Part shown: positions 8,732-16,992 of the stretch, piece by piece
How positions within the stretch are numbered: position 1 is the first letter of the stretch
Layout: every line of letters begins with the position of its first letter
Assembly: GCF_000423925.1 (NCBI RefSeq)
Contig: NZ_AUIX01000015.1
Coordinates: forward strand, 113,747 to 177,746
DNA length: 64,000 nucleotides
From: Butyrivibrio sp. VCD2006
Lineage (GTDB): Bacteria > Bacillota > Clostridia > Lachnospirales > Lachnospiraceae
Direction: 5' to 3'
Notes under the pieces: model-generated
Databases searched by the model: none
Told to the model about the DNA's origin: nothing
What the model saw: the letters and a program-made list of their open reading frames with translations, nothing else
Translations under genes and position numbers: made by a program

Positions 8732-9283
8732 GTGGAAGAACAATATTATTATCATGTAATATCTGATGTTCGAAAGCATGCGGGGGAGCATCTTATTTTG
8801 GATGAAAAACATCCCAATGGAGTATATAAGCGTATTCAGGAACAGAAAGAAGTAGTTGATGATATTGCAGCGAATCCTGAGAAATATAAGGATGCGGAAT
8901 TATCATATCCTGTGCAGGTGGCAATAAGGGAGCTTGCTCTGGAAAAAGTAAGGAAGGAAAAATATCCTCAATATCCATCCAGGATGGCATCTTTATATGT
9001 ATCAAAATCATTTAAAGAGGCTGAGCAGTGGGGAGACTATTTTGCCAAGCTCGGAAGACCCACCTATGGAATCGCCAAGATCAAGGTTAACGGCAATGTC
9101 TACGAAGGCGATGCCTACAAGTGTTTTGATGGAACCCCTGATGAGGAAGAAAATCTGAAGATGGCTGAAATCTATTGGCAAAACGGAGAAAATGAAGATG
9201 GCCGTGAGCGCATAGTCGAGATCCTTGCTGACGGAGATATTGAATTCGTCGAGATTGTAAAAGAGATAAATGCAAATATTTAA
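8732..9283 (+). CDS. DUF2441-like protein of unknown function
   Basis: This is a 183-residue soluble protein with a GTG start; AAGGAG lies 6-11 bases upstream. The segment from about residue 20 (LILDEKHPNGVYKRI) through PQYPSRMASLYVSKS resembles the DUF2441 family by memory. No catalytic motif is recognised. It lies between a GNAT gene and a PHP phosphoesterase with gaps of 9 and 15 bases, so it is probably in one operon with them. Products of this family have no assigned role that I know of. Confidence 0.65.
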   Translation: MEEQYYYHVISDVRKHAGEHLILDEKHPNGVYKRIQEQKEVVDDIAANPEKYKDAELSYPVQVAIRELALEKVRKEKYPQYPSRMASLYVSKSFKEAEQWGDYFAKLGRPTYGIAKIKVNGNVYEGDAYKCFDGTPDEEENLKMAEIYWQNGENEDGRERIVEILADGDIEFVEIVKEINANI

Positions 9284-9298
9284 GTTGGGGGAGTTCAA

Positions 9299-10081
9299 AT
9301 GGTAGACGGACATATTCATATAGAGTATGGCGATTACACGCTCGAGTGGATTGAGAAGTTTGTGGACAAAGCGGTAGAAATGCAGCTTGATGAGATTTAC
9401 CTTCTTGAGCATAACTACATGTTTAAAGAGTTTGCTCCGATGTATGAGTCAGTGTGTGCGGGTAGTGAGTTTGTAAATGATTGGTTTCACAGAAACGCCG
9501 GTAGAAAGAACTATGATGAGTTTCTGGAACTGGCTGATAAAGTAAGAGAAAAAGAGTATCCGGTTAAGATCAAGTTTGGGCTTGAGGTATGTTACTTCAG
9601 AGATTATGAGGATTTTGTGGTGGAACATACAAAGGATAAGGGCCTGGACTTTTTGCTTGGCAGCATTCATTTTGTGGGTAACTTTGCTTTTGACCATACC
9701 GCAGAATTATGGGAAGGAATAGATGTAGATAAGACTTACAGAGACTATTTTGAAGACTCGATAGCACTGGCCAACAGCCATGTATTTGATGGAATAGGTC
9801 ATCCTGATGCCATAAAACTTTTCGGACATAAACCCTCTTATGCTCTTTCTGATTATTACGAGAGACTTGCGAAGGCACTTTCCGATAGTAATATGTATGC
9901 TGACCAAAATAGCGGAGTGGAGCGAAGATGCCATGATACTGCACCCCTTGGCATGGATGCAGAACTGATCAGGGCGCTTAAGAGGCATAACGTAAAAATC
10001 ATTACTTCTTCAGATGCTCATCATCCTGAGGATGTTGGCTACAAGATCAGAGAGCTGAATGAATGCGTAATAAATGCATAA
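9299..10081 (+). CDS. PHP-domain phosphoesterase (histidinol-phosphatase-like)
   Basis: This is a 260-residue cytoplasmic protein. The N-terminus MVDGHIHIEYGDYTLEW carries the H-x-H metal motif of PHP domains. Later metal ligands fit LLEHNYMF, GSIHFV, GIGHPD and TSSDAHHPEDVG. The fold hydrolyses phosphate esters; HisK-type histidinol-phosphatase is the closest named activity, but no other his gene is present, so I leave the substrate open. The start has GGGGGAG 5-11 bases upstream. It is the last gene of the 8210-10081 group, ending before a hairpin at 10136. Confidence 0.8.
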   Translation: MVDGHIHIEYGDYTLEWIEKFVDKAVEMQLDEIYLLEHNYMFKEFAPMYESVCAGSEFVNDWFHRNAGRKNYDEFLELADKVREKEYPVKIKFGLEVCYFRDYEDFVVEHTKDKGLDFLLGSIHFVGNFAFDHTAELWEGIDVDKTYRDYFEDSIALANSHVFDGIGHPDAIKLFGHKPSYALSDYYERLAKALSDSNMYADQNSGVERRCHDTAPLGMDAELIRALKRHNVKIITSSDAHHPEDVGYKIRELNECVINA

Positions 10082-10135
10082 AATATATGGACCCGGGTAC
10101 GGAGTTAGTGATCCATTTTCAAAATGCAAGTCTAA

Positions 10136-10165
10136 TACCCACAGCCATGCGGATGTGGGTTCTTT
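10136..10165 (+). terminator. Probable terminator
   Basis: ACCCACA at 10137-10143 pairs with TGTGGGT at 10154-10160, followed by TCTTTGTTG. The T-run is imperfect. Confidence 0.6.
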
Positions 10166-10296
10166 GTTGTCCAAGTTACATTTTCACATCGTGGCTGTCC
10201 AAATCAGTGCAAAATCAGGCTAAATCAGTGTAAAATAGAAACATGACATATAGATGACATGTTTTGCGTGTTAAGCTAAATTCAGAAGGTGATCAA

Positions 10297-11211
10297 ATGA
10301 AGATAGACAGACTTATAGGAATACTTTCTATTCTTTTGCAAAAGGAAATGACAACTGCACCGGAGCTTGCTGAGCATTTTGAGGTGTCGAGAAGGACTAT
10401 CAACAGGGATATTGAAACACTAAGCCAGGCAGGGATACCTATTCAGACTACTCAGGGAGTAGGAGGCGGAATCAGCATTATGAGCGGGTATCGCATGGAT
10501 AGGACGATACTTACGTCCAGAGATATGCAGATGATACTTGCCGGACTTCGAAGCCTTGATAGTGTCAGCGGTAGCGGGTATTACGGACAGCTTATGGAAA
10601 AAATCCAGGCGGGGTCTTCGGAGTTTATCAGCGGAAGGGATTCCATCCTTATCGACCTGTCGTCATGGTATAGGGATACGCTTTCACCGAAGATTGCGCT
10701 TATCCAGGATGCCATTGAGCTTCATAAAAGAATGGAGTTTTCCTATTATTCACCAAAGGGTGACTCCAAAAGAGAAATTGAGCCGTATTATCTCATTTTT
10801 AAGTGGGCCAGCTGGTATGTGTATGGATATTGCCTTTTGAGAAAGGATTTCAGGCTGTTCAAACTGAACCGAATGGATGGAATTGTCCTTGGGGATGACT
10901 TTGAAAAAAGAGGTGAGATACCTACTCCGGCAGTTTCAAATGAGGAGGTTTTCCCGGCAAAGGGCAGAGTTAAAGCAATTTTCGATTCATCAATGAAATG
11001 GCAGCTTGTGGAAGAGTATGGCACTACTTCCTTCAAGGAACAAATTGATGGGACGCTGCTTTTTGAGCACGAGTATTCGGATGATGAAGGCTTGATATCA
11101 TGGATTCTTTCATGCAGGGATAAGGTTACGGTACTCGAACCTGAGTCTGTTAGAGATAAGCTTTATGAGATCGCCAGAGAAATGACTATTAAATATGCAA
11201 ATAATAATTAG
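10297..11211 (+). CDS. YafY-family HTH-WYL transcriptional regulator
   Basis: This is a 304-residue regulator. ATG 10297 follows AAGGTGAT and begins MKIDRLIGILSILLQKEMTT, the usual YafY opening; an earlier in-frame GTG at 10264 is rejected. A DeoR-like winged helix (about 6-60, EVSRRTINRDIETL) is followed by a WYL domain (about 135-215; the classical W-Y-L is changed to SSWYRD and the core is WASWYVYGYCLLR). WYL domains bind small ligands or nucleic acid. It lies upstream of three same-strand enzymes (11285-12924) and may control them. Confidence 0.85.
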   Translation: MKIDRLIGILSILLQKEMTTAPELAEHFEVSRRTINRDIETLSQAGIPIQTTQGVGGGISIMSGYRMDRTILTSRDMQMILAGLRSLDSVSGSGYYGQLMEKIQAGSSEFISGRDSILIDLSSWYRDTLSPKIALIQDAIELHKRMEFSYYSPKGDSKREIEPYYLIFKWASWYVYGYCLLRKDFRLFKLNRMDGIVLGDDFEKRGEIPTPAVSNEEVFPAKGRVKAIFDSSMKWQLVEEYGTTSFKEQIDGTLLFEHEYSDDEGLISWILSCRDKVTVLEPESVRDKLYEIAREMTIKYANNN

Positions 11212-11284
11212 GCGAAGAAGGGCCACCGGTTTTCAAAATAATAACGTAGTTGTGGCTATCTTCTGAAAATGAAAGGATAAAAAC

Positions 11285-11782
11285 ATGGTGAGTAAAGCAC
11301 TGGTCGTAATCGACATTCAAAATGATATAACTAAGAATTATAGGAAAATCGTTGATGGTATCAACAGGGCAATTGATTGGGCTGTTGCAGAAAATATGCA
11401 GGTTGTCTACATTAAGCATAACAATCTGTCGGCGGGAACAAGGACCTTTAAGCCCGGTACAAAGGGGGCGGAACTGGTTCCCGAAATGAAGGTGGTATCT
11501 GACAACATTTTTACCAAGTCAAAGTCAAATTCACTAACATCAGAAGAGTTCTCCGGATTCATCAATGATAACGGGATTTCGGAGTTTTATATTGCAGGTG
11601 CTGACGCCACCGGCTGCGTAAAATCGACGTGCTTCAATATGACAAAAGCGGGATATACAGTTCATGTGATCTCCGATTGCGTCACAAGCTATGATCTTAA
11701 AAAGCTGGATGAAATGTATGCCTATTATGCAAGCAAGGGGTGCGAGGTTAAAAATCTTAATGAGTATATGGAGGTAGCGTAA
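11285..11782 (+). CDS. Cysteine hydrolase, isochorismatase family
   Basis: This is a 165-residue cytoplasmic enzyme. Catalytic residues fit Asp9 in VVIDIQND, a lysine in IFTKSKSNS, and Cys in GADATGCVKSTC, the cis-peptide/Cys segment of the fold. Members include nicotinamidases and isochorismatases; the particular substrate is not clear. The stop codon overlaps the start of the next gene (TAATG), so translation is probably coupled. Confidence 0.85.
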   Translation: MVSKALVVIDIQNDITKNYRKIVDGINRAIDWAVAENMQVVYIKHNNLSAGTRTFKPGTKGAELVPEMKVVSDNIFTKSKSNSLTSEEFSGFINDNGISEFYIAGADATGCVKSTCFNMTKAGYTVHVISDCVTSYDLKKLDEMYAYYASKGCEVKNLNEYMEVA

Positions 11783-12195
11783 TGAGGTTAGACGGTTTTG
11801 GCCTTTTTGTAGAGGATATGGGAAAAATGATCCGCTTTTACAGGGATGTTCTTGGGTTTGAAATCAAGGAATCAGAGGATTCCGGCAACGTGTATCTGGT
11901 GAAGGATGGAACTCTTTTCCTGCTATATGGGAGAAAAGACTTTGAGAAGATGACGAGTCGTAAATATGAGTATATAAAAGGATTGAATGGTCACTTTGAA
12001 CTTGCTCTCTACGTCGACACATTTGAGGAGGTTGACGAGGCATATAACAAAGCCATAGAAAAAGGAGCTACATCGGTGCTTGCTCCCGAGCTTGAGCCCT
12101 GGGGCCAGAGAACCTGCTATATAGCGGATCCTGAGGGGAATCTTATTGAGATTGGATCCTGGAATAAACCCTATGAGGAAAAAGACCTGTCTTGA
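11782..12195 (+). CDS. VOC-family (glyoxalase/bleomycin-resistance fold) protein
   Basis: This is a 137-residue protein with two beta-alpha-beta-beta-beta units. It starts MRLDGFGLFVEDMGKMIRFY and ends with the metal-ligand strand ADPEGNLIEI (Glu). It is a putative metal-dependent lyase, dioxygenase or resistance protein. It overlaps the preceding hydrolase gene by one base. Confidence 0.85.
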   Translation: MRLDGFGLFVEDMGKMIRFYRDVLGFEIKESEDSGNVYLVKDGTLFLLYGRKDFEKMTSRKYEYIKGLNGHFELALYVDTFEEVDEAYNKAIEKGATSVLAPELEPWGQRTCYIADPEGNLIEIGSWNKPYEEKDLS

Positions 12196-12228
12196 AGATG
12201 CATGACGGATTAGATGGAGGGGATAATT

Positions 12229-12924
12229 ATGGCGTTCGATTATAAGAAAGAGTATAAGGAATTCTATATGCCAAAGGGCACGCCTTCAATAGTGACAGTT
12301 CCGAAGATGAATTATATTGCAGTGAGAGGCAGCGGTGATCCCAATGTTGAAGGTGGCGAGTACAAGGAGTCGATAGGACTCCTTTATGGCATCGCGTTTA
12401 CAATTAAGATGAGTAAAAAAGGAGATCATAAGATTGATGGCTACTTCGATTATGTGGTTCCGCCTTTAGAAGGATTCTGGTGGCAGGAAGCTGATACGGC
12501 AATAGTTAATGATGGCACAGAAATAGAGACTGATGCTAACGACAATCAGAAGAATCTTGGTGGAATAGATTACACCCGCAAAGATGACTTCAACTGGATC
12601 TCCGTTATTCGCCTGCCGGACTTTGTTACAAAAGCAGATTTTGATTGGGCTGTGGCGGAAGCAACTGCCAAGAAGAAAATTGACTTTTCAAAGGTAGAAT
12701 TTTTTACATATGATGAGGGATTATGCGTCCAATGTATGCATGTCGGAGCATACGATGATGAACCTGTAACAGTGGAGGCAATGCATCGCTTCATGGAAGA
12801 GCAGGGTTATATTTTGGACATCAATGAAAAACGATTGCACCATGAAATTTACCTAAGTGATGCAAGGAGGGTGGCGCCTGAAAAACTGAAAACAGTAATC
12901 AGGCATCCGATAAGAGAAGGTTGA
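12229..12924 (+). CDS. GyrI-like small-molecule-binding protein
   Basis: This is a 231-residue protein. ATG 12229 is chosen because GGAGGGG lies 7-13 bases upstream; the ATG at 12214 would place that site inside the gene. It starts MAFDYKKEYKEFYMPKG and has the GyrI-like features VPKMNYIAVRGSGDPN and YVVPPLEGFWWQ. Proteins of this stand-alone type bind or hydrolyse small ligands. It resembles in fold the C-terminal domain of the AraC protein at 14842. Confidence 0.85.
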   Translation: MAFDYKKEYKEFYMPKGTPSIVTVPKMNYIAVRGSGDPNVEGGEYKESIGLLYGIAFTIKMSKKGDHKIDGYFDYVVPPLEGFWWQEADTAIVNDGTEIETDANDNQKNLGGIDYTRKDDFNWISVIRLPDFVTKADFDWAVAEATAKKKIDFSKVEFFTYDEGLCVQCMHVGAYDDEPVTVEAMHRFMEEQGYILDINEKRLHHEIYLSDARRVAPEKLKTVIRHPIREG

Positions 12925-12995
12925 ATTGGCTGAGGTGAGTAAGCATTAATAAAAAAATGCAGTTTTAGTGGAAGTACAGAGAAGGAGGCTTTAAG

Positions 12996-13742
12996 ATGGA
13001 GTATATACAGATTACGAAGGATAATCTTGATAATGAACACATCTGCTGTGCAATATCCAATAATAAGGACGTTCAGGTATCGTCCAAGAAAGCCTGGCTT
13101 GCGGACAGATTTGATGAGGGACTGGTTTTCTTAAAGAGCGTAGAGCGCGGAAAATGCTTTATAGAGTATATTCCAGCAGAGAATGCCTGGAATCCCATTG
13201 ATGCTCCTGGATATATGTATATCGATTGCTTGTGGGTTTCAGGTTCCTTAAAGGGACATGGCTATTCCAGTGACCTTCTTAATGAGTGTATTAAGGACAG
13301 CAAAGAAAAGGGAAAGAAGGGACTGTGCATATTAGCTGCAGCAAAGAAAAAGCCGTTCCTCTCAGATCCGAAATTTCTGACAGCCAAAGGCTTCAAGGTC
13401 TGTGACGAAGCGGATAATGGAATTCAGTTGTGGTACCTGCCGTTTGATAATGGTGCAGAAGCTCCGGTTTTTAAGGAATGTGCAAAACACCCACATTTAG
13501 GTGAAATGGGCTACGTTCTATACTATACGAATCAGTGCCCTTTTAATGCCAAGTATGTCCCTGTTGTGGAGAAGACTGCTGTGGAAAACGGAATACCATT
13601 TAAGGCAATAAAAATAGGCAGCAGGCAGGAGGCTCAGAATGCGCCAACTCCCATCACTACATATGCGCTGTTTCATGATGGGGAATATGTGACTAATGAG
13701 CAGATGAATGATAAGAGGTTTTTAAAGCTAGCAAAGGGATGA
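12996..13742 (+). CDS. GNAT acetyltransferase with C-terminal YoaP-like domain
   Basis: This is a 248-residue two-domain protein. The N-terminal GNAT (about 1-145) carries VSGSLKGHGYSSDLL as its acetyl-CoA loop. The C-terminal part (about 160-245) resembles YoaP, a thioredoxin-like fold with YYTNQCPFNAKYVP and a single Cys in that motif. GAAGGAGGC precedes the ATG. Function unknown; B. subtilis YoaP is the nearest named relative. Confidence 0.8.
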   Translation: MEYIQITKDNLDNEHICCAISNNKDVQVSSKKAWLADRFDEGLVFLKSVERGKCFIEYIPAENAWNPIDAPGYMYIDCLWVSGSLKGHGYSSDLLNECIKDSKEKGKKGLCILAAAKKKPFLSDPKFLTAKGFKVCDEADNGIQLWYLPFDNGAEAPVFKECAKHPHLGEMGYVLYYTNQCPFNAKYVPVVEKTAVENGIPFKAIKIGSRQEAQNAPTPITTYALFHDGEYVTNEQMNDKRFLKLAKG

Positions 13743-13743
13743 G

Positions 13744-13785
13744 AAAAATGGACCACTAACCTCGTACCCCACTAGGTCCATTTTT
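13744..13785. terminator. Inverted repeat, probable bidirectional terminator
   Basis: AAAAATGGACC at 13744-13754 and GGTCCATTTTT at 13775-13785 form a perfect 11-bp stem with a 20-base loop. It abuts the ribosome-binding site of the next gene (GGAGAG at 13786), so folding may also affect translation there. Confidence 0.7.
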
Positions 13786-13795
13786 GGAGAGATTT

Positions 13796-14431
13796 ATGAA
13801 AACAAGAGAAGAGGCATTACAGTATGGTCTATCGCTTCCTGATACCTATCAGGAGGCTCCTTTTCGTGATCAAAACTGGCAGCTTGTTCGCGTAAAAAAG
13901 TCGAAGAAGGCCTTTTTGTGGACCTATGAAAAGGATGGTTACATCAATATCAATGTTAAGGTTGATGCTGAGTGGAGAGATTTTTGGAGACAAACATATA
14001 AGTCAGTTCTGCCGGCTTATCATCAGAATAAGGAACACTGGAGCACTATTATTCTGGACGGAGAGGTGCCGGATGATGTCATAAAAAGGATGATTGCCGA
14101 GAGTTATGATCTTGTTACAGACTCTCCTACAAAACGAATTTACGAGGCGGTAAAGAAAATTCCAAAGGGGAAGGTCGCTACCTATGCTGATGTTGCAGAG
14201 ATGGCCGGCGACAGGAAGATGGCGAGAGCGGTTGGAAACGCGCTTCATAAAAATCCTGATCCAAGTACGATACCCTGTCACCGGGTGGTGAATTCCAAGG
14301 GGGAGCTTGCCGGTGAATATGCCTTTGGCGGAGCATGGAAACAGGCACAGATCCTTGAGAGTGAGGGTGTTGAGGTCGTTGATGGGAAGGTGGATTTGGG
14401 AAAATACAGAATTATTGTGGAGGGAATGTGA
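13796..14431 (+). CDS. YjbR/MmcQ domain fused to O6-alkylguanine alkyltransferase domain
   Basis: This is a 211-residue protein. ATG 13796 follows GGAGAG. Residues about 1-100 form a MmcQ/YjbR DNA-binding-type domain (SLPDTYQEAPFRD, WTYEKDGYININVK, DDVIKRMIAESYDL). Residues about 108-195 form the Ogt/ATase DNA-binding domain with the active-site motif IPCHRVV and GEYAFGG. The Cys is present, so alkyl transfer from O6-alkylguanine is expected, not only damage recognition. The two halves are often separate genes. The stop overlaps the start of a truncated methyltransferase remnant. Confidence 0.88.
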   Translation: MKTREEALQYGLSLPDTYQEAPFRDQNWQLVRVKKSKKAFLWTYEKDGYININVKVDAEWRDFWRQTYKSVLPAYHQNKEHWSTIILDGEVPDDVIKRMIAESYDLVTDSPTKRIYEAVKKIPKGKVATYADVAEMAGDRKMARAVGNALHKNPDPSTIPCHRVVNSKGELAGEYAFGGAWKQAQILESEGVEVVDGKVDLGKYRIIVEGM

Positions 14432-14556
14432 TGCCGGCACTTGATGGACTAGGATGGACTTTTGATACTGCGGCTTCCAAGTATGAGAAGATGAGACCGG
14501 GGTACGTGCAGGACTTGTATTTTCAGGCATTTTCAAAATATCTGACAGGTTTGTAG
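14431..14556 (+). pseudogene. N-terminal stub of a class I SAM methyltransferase
   Basis: A 41-codon ORF beginning MPALDGLGWTFDTAASKY and containing KMRPGYVQDLYF reads as the start of the Trm/ubiE-like SAM methyltransferases (F-D-x-x-A-x-x-Y-x-x-x-R-P-x-Y). It ends at TAG 14554 before the SAM-binding GxGxG region. The start overlaps the stop of the preceding gene (TGATG), which suggests it was once translated in the same operon. No downstream remainder of the methyltransferase was recognised. Confidence 0.7.
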
Positions 14557-14757
14557 ATGAATTAGCTGACATGGCTCACCTCCATACAAACTATTATCCG
14601 TCAATAATTACACTTAAAATTATACAGAAGAAGTTTATAAAATGGAAGAAGGACCAATGCTTTAAATACAATATAAATTTTTGTATGATATTGATAACAT
14701 GAAAAACTAGCATGGTAACAAGGCAATTCCAAGTATCGAATATGGCTGCTTGTGATC

Positions 14758-14797
14758 CCCGACTAAGAGTGCACAGAATGTCGGGTTAGATTTTTCA
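14758..14797 (+). terminator. Possible terminator
   Basis: CCCGAC at 14758-14763 pairs with GTCGGG at 14780-14785, followed by TTAGATTTTTC. The remaining gap 14557-14841 shows no gene. Confidence 0.45.
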
Positions 14798-14841
14798 GGA
14801 TTGATATACTGATAGTACAGAGAACGAAAGGAGTGAGCGGG

Positions 14842-15672
14842 ATGCAAGGCTGGATCGAAGGTTTTCAGGAATCCATCGACTTAATTGAACAGAACCTGAC
14901 GGAAGACCTGGACATTGAGGTAATAGCCGGCAAGTCGGCATTATCGCCGTTTTATTTTCAGCGCATCTTCGGGGCTTTGTGTGGTGTGACTGTTGGCGAA
15001 TACATTCGTGCGCGCAGAATGACGCTGGCAGCACAGGAGCTTAGCAGGAAGGATGTAAAGGTGATTGATGTTGCTATTAAATACGGCTATGATTCACCGG
15101 ATAGTTTTTCAAAGGCTTTTCAGAAGTTCCATGGAATTACACCATTGCAGGCCAAGGAACCGGGAGCGCCGCTACGCTCTTTTGCTCCGCTGCATATTAA
15201 AATCACGATGGAGGGTGGTACTATGTTGGATTATCGTATTGTTGAAAAAGCATCATTTACAATTGTAGGAGTGAAGAGACCATTTAATTCGGACACAAGT
15301 TATCAGGAGGTTCCGAAGTTCTGGGATGAATGGCTTGCACAGGGTGAAAAGCGTCCTATTATGGGAACATTTGGCGGTTGCCTTGATATGGATGGAAAGA
15401 ACTTTGATTATTGGATTGCAGATCTCTATTTCCCCTGGGAGGACATTCCGGAAGGGTGTGAAACCAGAGAGATTCCCGGAGGCTTGTGGGCTCAGTTCCC
15501 GTGCACAATGGACAATCTGCAGGATGTTAACACGAAGATATGGTCAGAGTGGCTGCCATCACTTCAGGGTTACTCGCTTGCAGGAGATTATGACTTCGAG
15601 GTATATCTTCCTCCCAAGGAAGGTTCAAAGGATATGACCGTATATATCTGGATACCGATCAAGAAGGATTAA
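14842..15672 (+). CDS. AraC-family regulator with GyrI-like effector domain
   Basis: This is a 276-residue regulator. ATG 14842 has AAGGAG nine bases upstream; GTG 14833 is too close to it. Two AraC helix-turn-helix units lie at about 10-105 (YFQRIFGALCGVTVGEYI; AIKYGYDSPDSFSKAFQKFHG). A GyrI-like ligand-binding domain of about 155 residues follows (KASFTIVGVKRPF, FPWEDIPEGCETREIPGG). This arrangement is typical of SoxS/Rob-like sensors of drugs or small amphiphiles. The target is unknown. Confidence 0.9.
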   Translation: MQGWIEGFQESIDLIEQNLTEDLDIEVIAGKSALSPFYFQRIFGALCGVTVGEYIRARRMTLAAQELSRKDVKVIDVAIKYGYDSPDSFSKAFQKFHGITPLQAKEPGAPLRSFAPLHIKITMEGGTMLDYRIVEKASFTIVGVKRPFNSDTSYQEVPKFWDEWLAQGEKRPIMGTFGGCLDMDGKNFDYWIADLYFPWEDIPEGCETREIPGGLWAQFPCTMDNLQDVNTKIWSEWLPSLQGYSLAGDYDFEVYLPPKEGSKDMTVYIWIPIKKD

Positions 15673-15972
15673 CCGGAATTATGCGAAGTTTCCAAAGATG
15701 AAATGAATGATTGACATTACTTTTTTGAAGTAATATATTCAAATCAGAGCATAAAATGTGCTTGACCATAATATTTTAAAGAGGAGCTTTATGTTAAGCG
15801 TGGTAAATTAATTCATTGCAATACGGCTACATGATATTGCAATGGGCAGATTCAATGAATCAATATTTGTGGGTTAGTGGTGAAGACTACTGGCTTATTA
15901 GATTACGCTTAATAATATTATGGTAAAGAGGCCGCATTTTATGAGGTTATTTTTTGATATGTTTGATTTTGG
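15673..15972 (+). other. Intergenic region, no gene recognised
   Basis: Starting near 15780 the sequence has a strong AAAGAGGAGC site before a six-codon ORF (ATG 15791, MLSVVN). Nearby inverted repeats include GATTCAATGAATC. A gene-length frame is not visible. This may be a leader or decayed gene. Confidence 0.4.
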
Positions 15973-16009
15973 AACCATGATATCTTGGCGTAAGATATCA
16001 TGGTTTTTT
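15973..16009 (+). terminator. Rho-independent terminator
   Basis: AACCATGATATCTT at 15973-15986 and AAGATATCATGGTT at 15992-16005 form a perfect 14-bp stem with a 5-base loop and a T-run. Confidence 0.85.
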
Positions 16010-16053
16010 ATGTGAAATTCTTCCGAGTTGCATGGAGTCGAGGAGATACAAGA

Positions 16054-16872
16054 ATGTTAGAAAACTTAATTATAAGAGCAGAAAAGTCTGCTGATTACAA
16101 GAATACAGAACTAATGGCTATGCGCAGCTTTTTCAACAAATATGGCCCTGCTGCAGATGAGCATTTCCTTATAAGGATAATAAGAGAATCCGAGGACTAT
16201 ATTCCGGAAATAAGCAGAATTGCTGAGTATAACGGACGCATAGTCGGAGCTGTTTACTACACAAAGGCATGGATAGTGGACGGCGATGTGACACATGACG
16301 TGGTAACCTTTGGCCCGCTGGCGGTGGAGCCAACCATGGAGGGAAATGATATTGGCGGCGCACTTATGCGCGAAACTATAAGGCTTGCAAAAGAAGCAGG
16401 TTTTGCGGGAATTGCGCTTATGGGAGAACCTAATTACTATCCCCGCTTTGGATTTGAGCGCGGTTCAAAGTATGGAATTACTGATGAACAGGGCAACTCC
16501 TTTGATGCACTTATGGTCCTTCCGCTAAACAGGGATTTTTCAGAGATCAAGGGAAAATTCATTGAGAGCAAGGACTTCGAGAAGCTTGAAGACAGAGAAA
16601 GGCTTGCAAAGATCAATGAGGAGTTTCCCAAATACCGCGTAGTTAAGGTACAGGAAGGTTTTATGCAGATATTTGAGCAGCACCTTGGAGTTGTTGAAGC
16701 GATTGAAGGTGATACCTATATGGTTCGCTACTGGGAGCTTTTGATACCCACAAAGCTTTCTGAGAATTTAGACAAAAAGCCAGAAGTGGGAAGCGATGTG
16801 CAGTTTATCTGGAACCATAAGGATGAAAACGAATCCAGGATTACGAAGGTGCTTAAGAATTTGTTGGAATGA
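16054..16872 (+). CDS. GNAT N-acetyltransferase with C-terminal extension
   Basis: This is a 272-residue protein. ATG 16054 is preceded by GAGGAGATACA; an in-frame start at 16000 lies inside the terminator just upstream and is rejected. Residues 1-150 are a YhbS-like GNAT with FGPLAVEP, GNDIGGALMRETI and GEPNYYPRFGFERG, the same C-terminal motif as the gene at 672. About 90 further residues (QIFEQHLGVVEAIEGDTYMV onward) form a beta-rich tail I could not name. Substrate unknown. Confidence 0.85.
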   Translation: MLENLIIRAEKSADYKNTELMAMRSFFNKYGPAADEHFLIRIIRESEDYIPEISRIAEYNGRIVGAVYYTKAWIVDGDVTHDVVTFGPLAVEPTMEGNDIGGALMRETIRLAKEAGFAGIALMGEPNYYPRFGFERGSKYGITDEQGNSFDALMVLPLNRDFSEIKGKFIESKDFEKLEDRERLAKINEEFPKYRVVKVQEGFMQIFEQHLGVVEAIEGDTYMVRYWELLIPTKLSENLDKKPEVGSDVQFIWNHKDENESRITKVLKNLLE

Positions 16873-16883
16873 AAATATGTCAC

Positions 16884-16974
16884 GGGGACGGTTCTAATGA
16901 CTCATTGGGAACAACCAGTCAGAGGGACGGTTCCAATGACTCATTGGGAACAACCAGTCAGAAGAACCGTCCCC
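16884..16974. repeat. Tandem GGGACGG-type palindromic repeat
   Basis: Two 39-bp units starting at 16885 and 16924 differ at few positions (GGGACGGTT, then TGACTCATTGGGAA, then CAACCAGTCAG). The block is closed by AGAACCGTCCCC at 16963-16974, the reverse complement of GGGGACGGTTCT at 16884-16895. Each unit also holds TGACT/AGTCA arms. Related sequence occurs at 20553-20615. It resembles REP-like extragenic palindromes that are common in Firmicutes. Confidence 0.8.
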
Positions 16975-16992
16975 ATGGCTCGAGGAGGAAAA

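Noticed and set aside
14557..14710. Frame after the methyltransferase stub as its continuation
   Set aside because: The translated segment shows no methyltransferase motif, so I do not call a simple frameshift.
16897..16992. N-terminal extension of the MutS2-like protein
   Set aside because: These 32 codons are translated palindromic repeat; the GAGGAGG site supports ATG 16993.
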